DNA of 64,000 nt from contig NZ_CP087203.1 of the NCBI RefSeq assembly GCF_026016325.1, forward strand, positions 5,084,001 through 5,148,000, read 5' to 3'. Made by a program: the position numbers and the translations under genes. Shown here piece after piece: positions 1 to 7,793 of this stretch (position 1 is the stretch's first letter; each line of letters begins with the position of its first letter). The notes below the pieces were generated by a model that had not been told where the DNA came from, made no database searches, and saw only the letters and a list, made by a program, of their open reading frames with translations. The DNA comes from Pseudomonas sp. B21-056. GTDB lineage: Bacteria; Pseudomonadota; Gammaproteobacteria; Pseudomonadales; Pseudomonadaceae.

Positions 1-1
1 G

Positions 2-1504
2 GACGTGTTGAATCGCAAGCTGGAGAAAATCAACGATGCCGCGCAGTCCTCGACCCTGGAATTGCTCGACCACACCGGCCTGGCCGTGGCGGCCAGCAAC
101 TGGCGCCTGCCCAACAGTTACGTCGGGCACAACTACGGCTTCCGGCCTTATTTCCTCCAGACCCGCACCCAGGGCACCGGGCGTTTCTACGCGGTAGGCG
201 TGACCAGCGGCATTCCGGGTTACTTCCTGTCCAGCGCAGTGACCGGCGACAACGGCGAGTTCCTCGGGGCGATGGTGGTGAAGCTGGAGTTTCCGGAACT
301 TGAGCGTGAATGGCGCCAGGGCAGCGACACCCTGCTGGTCAGCGACGCCCGGGGCATCGTGTTCATCGCCAACCGCCCGGGCTGGCGCTATCGCCATCTG
401 CTGCCCCTGACCGACAGCGACCGCGCCGAGCTCAAGGCCACCCGCCAATACGACAAGCAACCACTGCAACCCTTGAGCTACGAATCGCTGCGGCGCTTTG
501 ACGACACCAGTCATCTGGCCCGGGTCGATGCCCCTGAGGGCTCGGCGGACTACCTGTGGGAATCCCTGCCACTGACGGCCGAAGGCTGGACCCTGCATTT
601 GCTGCGTCGTCCGCAGATCGCTTTCGAAGACCGTCGCAACGCCGGGCTTGCCGCCGCCGGGTCGTGGTTGGCGCTGGTGTTTCTGCTGCTGTTCCTCAAC
701 CAGCGCTGGCGCCTGGCGAAGTTGCGTCAGCGCAGCCGCGCGGAACTCGAACGGCTGGTGGAAGAGCGCACACGGGAGTTGCGCACGGCCCAGGAAGGCC
801 TGGTGCAGTCGGCCAAACTGGCGGCGCTGGGGCAGATGTCGGCAGCCCTGGCCCATGAAATCAACCAGCCGCTGACCGCCCAGCGCATGCAGTTGGCGAC
901 CTTGCGCCTGCTGCTCGATCACGGCCGGGTCGACGACGCCTACAAAGCACTCAAACCGGTGGATGACATGCTGACCCGCATGGCCGCCCTCACCGGCCAC
1001 CTGAAAACCTTTGCCCGCAAGAGCCCCAGCGGCTTGCGCGAGCGCCTGGACCTGGCAGCGGTGGTGGATCAGGCCTTGCAACTGCTGAACACGCGCCTGC
1101 GGGATGAACAGGTCACCAGCGTGCTGAACCTGACTCGTCCGGCGTGGGTGCGTGGCGATGCGATCCGCCTCGAACAGGTGCTGATCAACCTGTTGCGCAA
1201 CGCCCTCGATGCCATGGCCGGCCAGCCCGTCAAACGCCTGGACATTCGCCTGGAAGCCGATGAGCAACTGTGGCGCCTGACGGTCAGTGACAGCGGCACC
1301 GGGATCGCCGAGGAACACCTGGCCCAGGTCTTCGATCCATTCTTCACCACCAAGGCAGTCGGCGATGGCCTGGGCCTGGGGTTGGCGGTTTCGTTCGCGA
1401 TCATCCATGAGTCCGGCGGGCGGCTGACGGCAGACAATCATGAAAGCGGCGCCGTATTCTGCGTGACATTGCCCATCGATCAGGAGACCCGGTTGCATGC
1501 TTGA
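2..1504 (+). CDS. Sensor histidine kinase, DctB/MifS type (5'-truncated)
   Basis: This is a membrane histidine kinase that probably senses C4/C5-dicarboxylates in the periplasm and phosphorylates the regulator encoded next. The window starts inside the gene, so the first membrane helix and part of the sensor are missing. Visible parts, in order, are a periplasmic Cache-like sensor (containing NYGFRPYF), a second membrane helix (around residues 215-232), a coiled coil, an H-box ([10 protein letters not shown]), an N-box ([10 protein letters not shown]) and G-boxes ending in [10 protein letters not shown]. It overlaps the next gene by 8 bp, so the two are translationally coupled. The neighbouring alpha-ketoglutarate-type permease favours MifS over the succinate-specific DctB (inference). 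Confidence 0.9.
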   Translation, partial: DVLNRKLEKINDAAQSSTLELLDHTGLAVAASNWRLPNSYVGHNYGFRPYFLQTRTQGTGRFYAVGVTSGIPGYFLSSAVTGDNGEFLGAMVVKLEFPELEREWRQGSDTLLVSDARGIVFIANRPGWRYRHLLPLTDSDRAELKATRQYDKQPLQPLSYESLRRFDDTSHLARVDAPEGSADYLWESLPLTAEGWTLHLLRRPQIAFEDRRNAGLAAAGSWLALVFLLLFLNQRWRLAKLRQRSRAELERLVEERTRELRTAQEGLVQSAKLAALGQMSAALAHEINQPLTAQRMQLATLRLLLDHGRVDDAYKALKPVDDMLTRMAALTGHLKTFARKSPSGLRERLDLAAVVDQALQLLNTRLRDEQVTSVLNLTRPAWVRGDAIRLEQVLINLLRNALDAMAGQPVKRLDIRLEADEQLWRLTVSDSGTGIAEEHLAQVFDPFFTTKAVGDGLGLGLAVSFAIIHESGGRLTADNHESGAVFCVTLPIDQETRLHA

Positions 1505-2831
1505 CTCAGTAATGGTCGTCGATGACGAAGGCAGCATCCGCAGCGCCGTCGAACAATGGCTGAGCCTGTCGGGTTTCCAGGTGCAGTTGTTCAGCCGTGC
1601 CGAAGAATGCCTGGCGGCGTTGCCGGCGCATTTTCCGGGGGTGATCCTGAGCGACGTGCGCATGCCCGGGCTCAGCGGACTGGAGCTGCTGGCCGAAGTG
1701 CGCCGGCGCGATGCGGACCTGCCGGTGATCCTGCTGACCGGCCACGGCGACGTGCCCATGGCCGTGGAAGCCATGCGCGACGGCGCCTACGACTTCCTGG
1801 AAAAGCCCTTCAGCCCCGAAGCTCTGCTCGGCAGCCTGCGCCGGGCCCTGGACAAGCGCGCCCTGGTGCTGGAGAACCGGCGGTTGCATGAACAGGCCGA
1901 CGCCAAGGCCCGACTCGACGGGACGTTGCTGGGGGTTTCCCGGGGGCTGCAAAACCTGCGACGCCAGGTGCTGGACCTGGCAACGCTGCCGGTCAATGTG
2001 TTGATCCGTGGCGAAACCGGCAGCGGCAAGGAACTGGTCGCCCGTTGCCTGCACGACTTCGGCCCCCGGGCGAGCAAACCCTTCGTGGCGTTGAATTGCG
2101 CGGCCATCCCCGAACCGCTGTTCGAGGCCGAACTGTTCGGCCATGAAAGCGGGGCGTTCACCGGTGCCCAGGGCAAACGCATCGGCAAGCTCGAATACGC
2201 CCATGGCGGCACGCTGTTTCTCGACGAGATCGAGAGCATGCCCCTGGCCCAGCAGGTCAAGCTGCTGCGGGTCTTGCAGGAACAGAAACTCGAACGCCTG
2301 GGCTCCAACCAGAGCATCGCCGTGGACCTGCGCATCATCGCCGCGACCAAACCCGACCTGCTGGACGAAGCCCGGGCCGGACGCTTTCGCGAAGACCTGG
2401 CTTATCGCCTGAACATCGCCGAACTGCGCCTGCCGCCGTTGCGTGAACGACGCGAGGACATTCCCCTGCTGTTCGAGCACTTCACCCACAGCGCCGCCGA
2501 ACGCCTGGGCCGCCCTGCCGCGCCGTTGAGCGGCCCGCAACTGAGCCATCTGCTGAGCCACGACTGGCCGGGCAACGTGCGCGAACTGGCGAACGTCGCC
2601 GAGCGCCAGTTGCTCGGGCTGGATCAATCCCATGCGCTGGAGACGGATCCCGGCCAGTCCCTCGCCGCCCAGCAGGAAGCTTTCGAAGCCCAATGCCTGC
2701 GCGCCGCCCTGACGCGACACAAGGGCGATGTGAAAGCAGTGCTCGAAGAACTGCAACTGCCACGCCGCACCTTCAACGAAAAGATGCAGCGGCATGGGTT
2801 GAGCCGGGAGATGTTTGTGCAGGACAGCTGA
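1497..2831 (+). CDS. Sigma-54-dependent response regulator, DctD/MifR type
   Basis: This 444-residue NtrC-family activator pairs with the upstream kinase. It has an N-terminal receiver (acidic pair near D9-D10, phosphoacceptor D53 in LSDVRMP). A central AAA+ domain follows, with Walker A GETGSGKE and an intact GAFTGA loop that contacts sigma-54. A Fis-type helix-turn-helix lies at the C-terminus. The length is typical for the family. Two matching palindromes and a -24/-12 promoter lie between this gene and the permease gene, so the permease is the likely target. The pair resembles DctB/DctD and the P. aeruginosa alpha-ketoglutarate system MifS/MifR; the sequence alone does not decide between them. 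Confidence 0.93.
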   Translation: MLDSVMVVDDEGSIRSAVEQWLSLSGFQVQLFSRAEECLAALPAHFPGVILSDVRMPGLSGLELLAEVRRRDADLPVILLTGHGDVPMAVEAMRDGAYDFLEKPFSPEALLGSLRRALDKRALVLENRRLHEQADAKARLDGTLLGVSRGLQNLRRQVLDLATLPVNVLIRGETGSGKELVARCLHDFGPRASKPFVALNCAAIPEPLFEAELFGHESGAFTGAQGKRIGKLEYAHGGTLFLDEIESMPLAQQVKLLRVLQEQKLERLGSNQSIAVDLRIIAATKPDLLDEARAGRFREDLAYRLNIAELRLPPLRERREDIPLLFEHFTHSAAERLGRPAAPLSGPQLSHLLSHDWPGNVRELANVAERQLLGLDQSHALETDPGQSLAAQQEAFEAQCLRAALTRHKGDVKAVLEELQLPRRTFNEKMQRHGLSREMFVQDS

Positions 2832-2852
2832 GGGTTGTGCTGGCTGCACTGG

Positions 2853-2930
2853 CCCCATCGCGAGCAGGCTCGCTCCCACAGGGGGATGTGTACACCGTTC
2901 CAATGTGGGAGCGAGCCTGCTCGCGATGAG
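2853..2930. repeat. REP doublet, family R1
   Basis: Two inverted copies of the R1 palindrome (core GAGCGAGCCTGCTCGC, ending in the dinucleotide pattern GTGGG...CGATG) are separated by about 25 bp. The doublet lies just downstream of the response regulator gene. Confidence 0.9.
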
Positions 2931-2953
2931 GCCGGCACAGGCGCCGCCGAATA

Positions 2954-2999
2954 AGCGGATTCCCGCTCACCACCCAACCAGAATAAGCGGATTTCCGCT
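2954..2999 (+). promoter_or_regulatory. Predicted activator binding sites (UAS) for the sigma-54 regulator
   Basis: Two dyads lie 32 bp apart, about three helical turns: AGCGGATTCCCGCT at 2954-2967 and AGCGGATTTCCGCT at 2986-2999. Each is embedded in a longer near-identical stretch. They lie upstream of a -24/-12 promoter, directly after the activator gene. Assignment to that activator is inference from position and symmetry. Confidence 0.7.
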
Positions 3000-3041
3000 C
3001 ACCCAACCCGACAACCCCCTCTAGACCGGCCCTGCGCCACC

Positions 3042-3057
3042 TGGCACAGCTCCTGCT
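3042..3057 (+). promoter_or_regulatory. Sigma-54 (-24/-12) promoter for the permease gene
   Basis: TGGCAC at 3042-3047 and CTGCT at 3053-3057 place the invariant GG and GC exactly 10 bp apart, as RpoN promoters require. It lies 62 bp before the permease start and downstream of the two dyads. Confidence 0.8.
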
Positions 3058-3119
3058 ATAGCCCAGTCAGGCTGCGTCCCAACGCGCTCCACAAAAACAA
3101 TTAAACGAAGGATCCTTCA

Positions 3120-4439
3120 ATGGATAACTCCAACGCCCTGCCCCTCGGGTCGGCCGCCGTGCCTGCCCGCGAAAGAACCACCGCCAGCCGGATCAAATCG
3201 ATCTTCAGCGGTTCGGTCGGCAACATGGTCGAGTGGTACGACTGGTACGTCTACGCCGCTTTCTCGTTGTACTTCGCCAAAGTCTTCTTCCCCAAGGGCG
3301 ACACCACCGCCCAGTTGCTCAACACCGCCGCGATCTTCGCCGTGGGCTTCCTGATGCGTCCGATCGGCGGATGGTTGATGGGCCTCTACGCCGACCGCGC
3401 CGGGCGCAAGCGCGCACTGATGGCCTCGGTCTACCTGATGTGCTTCGGCTCGCTGATCATCGCCCTGAGCCCCGGCTATGAAACCATCGGCGTCGGCGCA
3501 CCGATCCTGCTGGTCTTCGCCCGCCTGCTCCAGGGCCTGTCGGTGGGTGGCGAGTACGGCACCTCGGCGACCTACCTGAGCGAGATGGCGACCAAGGAAC
3601 GTCGTGGCTTCTTCTCCAGCTTCCAGTACGTGACCCTGATCTCCGGCCAGCTCATCGCCCTCGGCGTGCTGATCGTATTGCAGCAATTCCTCACCAGCGA
3701 CCAGCTGTACGCCTGGGGCTGGCGCATTCCGTTCGCCATCGGTGCCTTGTGCGCGATCGTGGCGCTGTACCTGCGTCGCGGCATGGAAGAAACCGAGTCG
3801 TTCACCAAGAAGGAAAAGTCCAAGGAAAGCGCCATGCGCACCTTGCTGCGCCATCCGAAGGAACTGATGACCGTGGTCGGCCTGACCATGGGCGGCACCC
3901 TGGCGTTCTACACCTACACCACCTACATGCAGAAATACCTGGTGAACACCGTCGGCATGAGCATCTCCGACTCCACCACGATTTCCGCCGCCACGCTGTT
4001 CCTGTTCATGTGCCTGCAACCGGTGATCGGTGGGCTGTCGGACAAGATCGGGCGCCGGCCGATCCTGATTGCCTTCGGCATCCTGGGGACGCTGTGCACC
4101 GTACCGATCCTCACCACCCTGCACACCATCCAGACCTGGTGGGGCGCGTTCTTCCTGATCATGGCCGCGCTGATCATCGTCAGCGGCTACACCTCGATCA
4201 ATGCCGTGGTGAAAGCCGAACTGTTCCCTACCGAAATCCGCGCCCTGGGTGTCGGCCTGCCGTACGCGCTGACCGTGTCGATCTTTGGCGGCACCGCTGA
4301 ATACATTGCGCTGTGGTTCAAGAGCATCGGGATGGAGACTGGCTACTACTGGTACGTGACGGCGTGTATTGCCGTGTCACTGCTGGTGTATATCACCATG
4401 AAAGATACCCGCAAGCATTCGCGGATTGTGACGGACTGA
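3120..4439 (+). CDS. MFS transporter, metabolite:H+ symporter (KgtP-like dicarboxylate permease)
   Basis: This 439-residue inner-membrane transporter has 12 predicted helices and is close in length to E. coli KgtP. Family signatures are visible: GNMVEWYDWYVYA near residue 38, the MFS loop motif GLYADRAGRKRA, and a second-half copy GGLSDKIGRRP. An RBS-like AAGGA lies 7-8 bp before the ATG. The MHS family moves organic acids such as alpha-ketoglutarate, citrate and dicarboxylates with protons. The sigma-54 promoter and the adjacent DctBD/MifSR-like pair suggest C4/C5-dicarboxylate uptake on demand. The exact substrate cannot be read from the sequence. Confidence 0.9.
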   Translation: MDNSNALPLGSAAVPARERTTASRIKSIFSGSVGNMVEWYDWYVYAAFSLYFAKVFFPKGDTTAQLLNTAAIFAVGFLMRPIGGWLMGLYADRAGRKRALMASVYLMCFGSLIIALSPGYETIGVGAPILLVFARLLQGLSVGGEYGTSATYLSEMATKERRGFFSSFQYVTLISGQLIALGVLIVLQQFLTSDQLYAWGWRIPFAIGALCAIVALYLRRGMEETESFTKKEKSKESAMRTLLRHPKELMTVVGLTMGGTLAFYTYTTYMQKYLVNTVGMSISDSTTISAATLFLFMCLQPVIGGLSDKIGRRPILIAFGILGTLCTVPILTTLHTIQTWWGAFFLIMAALIIVSGYTSINAVVKAELFPTEIRALGVGLPYALTVSIFGGTAEYIALWFKSIGMETGYYWYVTACIAVSLLVYITMKDTRKHSRIVTD

Positions 4440-4447
4440 TAGGTGTG

Positions 4448-4476
4448 CTTGCAGTCACTGCAACGGTGACTGCAAG
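4448..4476 (+). terminator. Hairpin after the permease gene
   Basis: Perfect 11-bp arms, CTTGCAGTCAC and GTGACTGCAAG, flank a 7-nt loop and begin 8 bp after the stop codon. There is no clear T-run, so it may stabilise the 3' end rather than terminate transcription. Confidence 0.5.
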
Positions 4477-4478
4477 GG

Positions 4479-4580
4479 CCCCATCGCGAGCAGGCTCGCT
4501 CCCACATTTGATCGGCTGTGAGCAGAAAATTTGTGCTCACTGAAGATCCTCTGTGGGAGCGAGCCTGCTCGCGATAGGGG
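4479..4580. repeat. REP doublet, family R1
   Basis: Two R1 palindromes face each other between the convergent permease and DUF347 genes, with a spacer of about 55 bp. Confidence 0.9.
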
Positions 4581-4590
4581 CAACTCGGTC

Positions 4591-5346
4591 TCAACTCAAC
4601 TGGGCAGCACCCTGCTTGCCATAACGACTCTGCGCATACGCCGCCCCGGCGATCATCACCACCAGAATCCCCGCCAGCACCGCCGACGAACCGACGGTGC
4701 CGAAGTCCAGGCCGCCCTTCTCATGGGACTTGGTCATCAGGTCACCCAGGGTCGCACCCAACGGACGGGTCAGCACGAACGCGATCCAGAACAGCACCAC
4801 CGTCGAGATTTTGGTGAAGTACTTGAGCAGCACGACCACGGCAATGGTCGAGCCGATCAGCAACGCGCCGCCGCCAAATCCCAGGCCCGAATCATCCGCC
4901 AGGTAGTCACCGAGCGCGGTGCCCAGGGTGTTGGAAAACAGAATCGCCATCCAATAGAACATCTCGCCACGCAAGGTCTGCACCTTGGTGACATTGAGCG
5001 AATCACCGCTCAGGCGCCAGGCCGCGAAAATCCCCAGCAGGATGGCAATCAGGATCATCGAGCCGGTGGCATAACCCAGTTCGAGGGTGCGGTCCATGAA
5101 ATCGGACATGGTAGTGCCTGCGGTGCTGGTGGACAGGATCACGATCCAGTACAGCAGCGGCTTGTAGGTCTTGGCCATCAACTGCGTCACCAGGGTCAGG
5201 ACGAACACGCTGATCAGGATCAGCGAGCTGAGGGCGTAACCGACGTTAAGGGTCATCGACAGCAGGTCCCCTGCGGTTTCGCCCAGGGTCGTCGCGCAGA
5301 TTTTCATGACCCAGAAGGCCAGGGTGATTTGAGGCAGTTTATTCAT
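4591..5346 (-). CDS. DUF347-repeat membrane protein (COG4705-like)
   Basis: This 251-residue integral membrane protein has four copies of the DUF347 signature: ATTLGETAGD, STAGTTMSD, NTLGTALGD and RPLGATLGD. Each is followed by hydrophobic helices. The function of the family is not established here. The start was placed at MNKLPQ because GGAG precedes it at a normal distance; longer in-frame starts lack this. The gene is divergent from the small repeat protein, and both upstream sides carry an 11-bp-period direct repeat, so the two may share a regulator. Confidence 0.85.
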   Translation of the reverse strand: MNKLPQITLAFWVMKICATTLGETAGDLLSMTLNVGYALSSLILISVFVLTLVTQLMAKTYKPLLYWIVILSTSTAGTTMSDFMDRTLELGYATGSMILIAILLGIFAAWRLSGDSLNVTKVQTLRGEMFYWMAILFSNTLGTALGDYLADDSGLGFGGGALLIGSTIAVVVLLKYFTKISTVVLFWIAFVLTRPLGATLGDLMTKSHEKGGLDFGTVGSSAVLAGILVVMIAGAAYAQSRYGKQGAAQLS

Positions 5347-5471
5347 CACAGGGGAAGCTCCAGTGTGAGGCGATCGGCCCTTGGTTTCAGGCCCTGCGCA
5401 AGGCTGGGGTTGCGACGGTGAAAAACAGGTCGGCAATACATGAAAAATCTGTCACATCCGTCCGACATCGA

Positions 5472-5488
5472 ATTAATCGCCGATTAAT
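5472..5488. promoter_or_regulatory. Direct-repeat box 1 (ATTAAT-N5-ATTAAT)
   Basis: Two exact ATTAAT half-sites have an 11-bp period, the geometry recognised by OmpR-family regulators such as PmrA (YTTAAK-N5-YTTAAK). The box lies about 125 bp upstream of the DUF347 gene. It is preceded by CATCGAATTAATCG, a 14-mer that recurs in box 2. Confidence 0.5.
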
Positions 5489-5570
5489 GTTGGCCCGGCA
5501 TCCTCATCTCACTTGAATCGATACGTTCGTGACCTTCGCAGTGGCTTGTAAAGCGATGACATGCGCCGGC

Positions 5571-5587
5571 CTTAACATCGAATTAAT
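5571..5587. promoter_or_regulatory. Direct-repeat box 2 (CTTAAC-N5-ATTAAT)
   Basis: This is a second box with the same 11-bp period, about 100 bp upstream of the small secreted repeat protein. It shares the 14-mer CATCGAATTAATCG with box 1. It is the likely operator for the rightward gene (inference). Confidence 0.5.
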
Positions 5588-5687
5588 CGATTCTTTTTAG
5601 CATTATTTTGCGCTTTTCAATCAAATTTGCATGCGTAGAATTAAACCCATGCAAGACACACCCCCTCAACGATTTGGAGCTACGACC

Positions 5688-6020
5688 ATGAAAACCAAAC
5701 TGATCCTTGCCCTGACCCTGTCCGTACTGGCTGCCAACACCTTCGCCGCCGATGGCTTCAACCGTACCGGTTCGGCTATCGCCGCTGATGGTTATGAGCG
5801 CACTGGCGCAGCCACCGTTGCGGCAGATGGCTTCGACCGCACTGGCGGTGCCACCGTCGCTGAAGATGGCTTCGACCGCACTGGCGGTGCCACCGTCGCT
5901 GAAGATGGCTTCGACCGCACCAACGGCGCCACCGTCGCTGAAGATGGTTTCGACCGTACCAACGGTGCCACTGTTGCTGAAGATGGCTTTGACCGTACCG
6001 GCGGCGCATCCATCAGCTAA
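5688..6020 (+). CDS. Small secreted protein of seven 13-residue repeats
   Basis: This is a 110-residue protein. Residues 1-20 form a Sec signal peptide ending in NTFA. The whole mature protein is seven tandem repeats of the form (A/E)DGFDRTGGATVA, varying mainly at D/N and G/N. The ATG at 5688 was chosen because GGAG lies 9 bp upstream and it starts the signal peptide; an upstream in-frame ATG at 5631 lacks this. There are no cysteines and no recognisable enzyme fold. Repeats with conserved D, R and T could bind a ligand, metal or surface, but the function is unknown. The gene is divergent from the DUF347 membrane protein and ends in a strong hairpin. Confidence 0.85.
   Translation: MKTKLILALTLSVLAANTFAADGFNRTGSAIAADGYERTGAATVAADGFDRTGGATVAEDGFDRTGGATVAEDGFDRTNGATVAEDGFDRTNGATVAEDGFDRTGGASIS
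5748..6017 (+). repeat. 39-bp in-frame tandem repeat array
   Basis: Seven units of about 39 bp encode the 13-residue protein repeat. The central units are nearly identical at the nucleotide level, which indicates recent expansion by slippage or recombination. Confidence 0.9.
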
Positions 6021-6040
6021 CCCTCCCAAGGCGTCCTTAC

Positions 6041-6060
6041 AGCCCGGCTTCGGCCGGGCT
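6041..6060 (+). terminator. Rho-independent-like terminator
   Basis: AGCCCGGC-TTCG-GCCGGGCT is an 8-bp stem with a stable TTCG loop followed by a T-rich stretch, 20 bp after the stop codon of the repeat protein. Confidence 0.8.
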
Positions 6061-6176
6061 TAGTCATTTATGGACCTGTGGAAAACCTCCTCCTACAAGA
6101 TTCGGCAGTGCTGACAAAACCGGCGAGGCCCGGCACTATCCTCGAATCCCATTCAACCCCAGGATCTGCGCACTTC

Positions 6177-6797
6177 ATGCCCGATGACATCCACTTCTAC
6201 GAACCCGCCAACGGCCATGGCCTGCCCCACGACCCGTTCAACGCCATCGTCGGCCCACGCCCTATCGGCTGGATCTCCTCCCAGGACGCCGAAGGCCGCC
6301 TGAACCTGGCGCCCTACAGTTTCTTCAATGCCTTCAACTACATTCCACCGATCATCGGTTTCTCCAGTGTCGGGCGCAAAGACAGTCTGAACAACATCGA
6401 ACAGACCGGCGAATTCGCCTGGAACCTGGCCACCCGCCCGCTGGCCGAACAGATGAACCAGAGCTGCGCGATGGTCGCGCCCGAGGTCAACGAATTCGAA
6501 CTGGCGGGCTTGACGCCCGCAGCGTCACGGGTAATCCAGGTGCCACGAGTGGCCGAAAGCCCGGTGTCCTTCGAATGCAAGGTCACCCAGATCATTCAGT
6601 TGCAGCGAGCGGACCAGGCGTTGGTGCCGAGCTGGCTGATCCTCGGCGAAGTGGTTGCAGTGCATATTGCCAAGTGGCTGTTGAAAGATGGGGTCTACGA
6701 CACGGCCGCTGCCGAACCGATCCTGCGCGGTGGCGGGCCGGCGGATTACTTCCAGTTGGGGCCTGAAGCGCTGTTCAAGATGCATCGCCCGCAATAG
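6177..6797 (+). CDS. Flavin reductase family protein (FMN-binding split barrel)
   Basis: This 206-residue protein belongs to the flavin-reductase-like (DIM6/NTAB) family, which binds FMN and often supplies reduced flavin or acts as an oxidoreductase. The family core is visible: NAIVGPRPIGWISS near residue 25, then NLAPYSFFNAF and IIGFSSVGRKDS. The start at 6177 (MPDDIHFYEP) follows AGGA at 6161; the upstream extension reads as non-coding. It is a single gene with no obvious partner. The substrate is unknown. Confidence 0.85.
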   Translation: MPDDIHFYEPANGHGLPHDPFNAIVGPRPIGWISSQDAEGRLNLAPYSFFNAFNYIPPIIGFSSVGRKDSLNNIEQTGEFAWNLATRPLAEQMNQSCAMVAPEVNEFELAGLTPAASRVIQVPRVAESPVSFECKVTQIIQLQRADQALVPSWLILGEVVAVHIAKWLLKDGVYDTAAAEPILRGGGPADYFQLGPEALFKMHRPQ

Positions 6798-6848
6798 CGG
6801 CCAACACAATCCCCTCGCCACAGGAAAGCTCTCCGGGTGATGGTGGAG

Positions 6849-7082
6849 TTACCAGACCAACCCACCCTCTTCGTCGACCCCCTTCAGACGGGTCAGCTCC
6901 ACAGCAGCAGCTTCATCGGCCTTGGTAGCAGTCTCGAACGTCTGCTCCTCCAGTACCTTGTTGAAACGCGGCGCGCCGGAGCCGCCGATGGCTTTGGTCG
7001 CAATGGCTGCATGGTAGCCACCACCCTCCCGAGGAACGACCGCCGAGACAGCTTCAAAGGTTTCAAAGGCTTTACGTGCCAT
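6849..7082 (-). CDS. Conserved-looking small protein, function unknown
   Basis: This 77-residue protein begins MARKAFETFEAV, with AGGA 8 bp before the ATG. It is rich in A, E, K and T, with no signal peptide or membrane segment. Codon positions show the high third-position GC of real genes in this window. I do not recognise a characterised family. The next gene on the same strand, a monooxygenase-like protein, lies 41 bp upstream, so the two may be co-transcribed. Confidence 0.65.
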   Translation of the reverse strand: MARKAFETFEAVSAVVPREGGGYHAAIATKAIGGSGAPRFNKVLEEQTFETATKADEAAAVELTRLKGVDEEGGLVW

Positions 7083-7123
7083 ATTGCGCATCCTGGCAAT
7101 GAGAAATGGCGGTCATTAAACCT

Positions 7124-7468
7124 TCATCCGGCCAGTTTGTGTACCGTCGCCAGCGTCGCCTGGGCGGCGGACACTTCCCTGAAGGTGTGGAAATCCAGAC
7201 TGCTCACCACCAGGTCCTGCACCAGCTCGGCGAAAATCCCCATGGCCGGGGAGTTGAAATACGCATCCATCGCCTGCTGATCGACCCAGAGCCCGGACAT
7301 CAGCCACAAATCGGCATCGCATTGTGATTGTTGCAAGGCAAAGTGCATGCAACCGGGGGCCTGGCGCGAAGGCGCGATGAGCCTGCTCAGGCGCGCCCCC
7401 AATGATTTGGAGCTTCCGGCGCGGGCCCGCACGAAAGCCATGTGACTGACGGGGATCTGTGTAGTCAT
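7124..7468 (-). CDS. Antibiotic biosynthesis monooxygenase (ABM) domain protein
   Basis: This 114-residue protein has the single ferredoxin-like ABM fold, as in putative quinol monooxygenases such as YgiN. It shows a beta-strand start (IPVSHMAFVRARAGSS), a long helix and the middle strand LWLMSGLWVDQQAMDAYFNSP. The start at MTTQIPV is supported by GGAGG 8 bp upstream; the longer open frame upstream is rejected. It is divergent from an AraC-type regulator, so it is a plausible target of that regulator. ABM proteins oxidise quinones or aromatic polyketides without cofactor; the substrate here is unknown. Confidence 0.8.
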   Translation of the reverse strand: MTTQIPVSHMAFVRARAGSSKSLGARLSRLIAPSRQAPGCMHFALQQSQCDADLWLMSGLWVDQQAMDAYFNSPAMGIFAELVQDLVVSSLDFHTFREVSAAQATLATVHKLAG

Positions 7469-7793
7469 GTTCAACCCTCCCAGGTCATCCATTGTGCAGC
7501 CGGGGACAGCTGCGACAGGATTGAAGGTTAAGCGCCGCGACGCCAGGGTCGTTAGTCGATTTCTGCCGACGCCTTGCACAATCCTGCGTAAAAGTGGATC
7601 GCAAAGCCGTGGCACCCCGACAGAAACCGGCTAATTTGAAACGAAAGATTTCAAGCAAGTTTCGGCAGTCTTGCAACGATCCAGCGCGATGGCTGTGCAG
7701 GATCAGGCAAGCTTTCAACAGGATGTGACTACCACCGCGCCTTGCACAAACATAAGCTTTGTCCATCGCTCCTATATATCCGAGGATCCTGGC
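7469..7793. promoter_or_regulatory. Divergent intergenic region with an inverted repeat
   Basis: This 325-bp gap lies between the ABM gene and the AraC-family gene. It contains TTGAAA-N7-TTTCAA at 7636-7654, a possible operator. No small gene or RNA is evident. Confidence 0.35.

Noticed and set aside
1506..2903. 465-residue open frame on the minus strand opposite the sigma-54 regulator
   Set aside because: It is a mirror frame produced by high GC in the real gene. Its translation is biased to Q, H, G and A with no recognisable domain.
5748..6017. Regular repeats resembling a CRISPR array
   Set aside because: Units are contiguous, multiples of three, in frame within a signal-peptide gene, and there are no unique spacers or cas genes.
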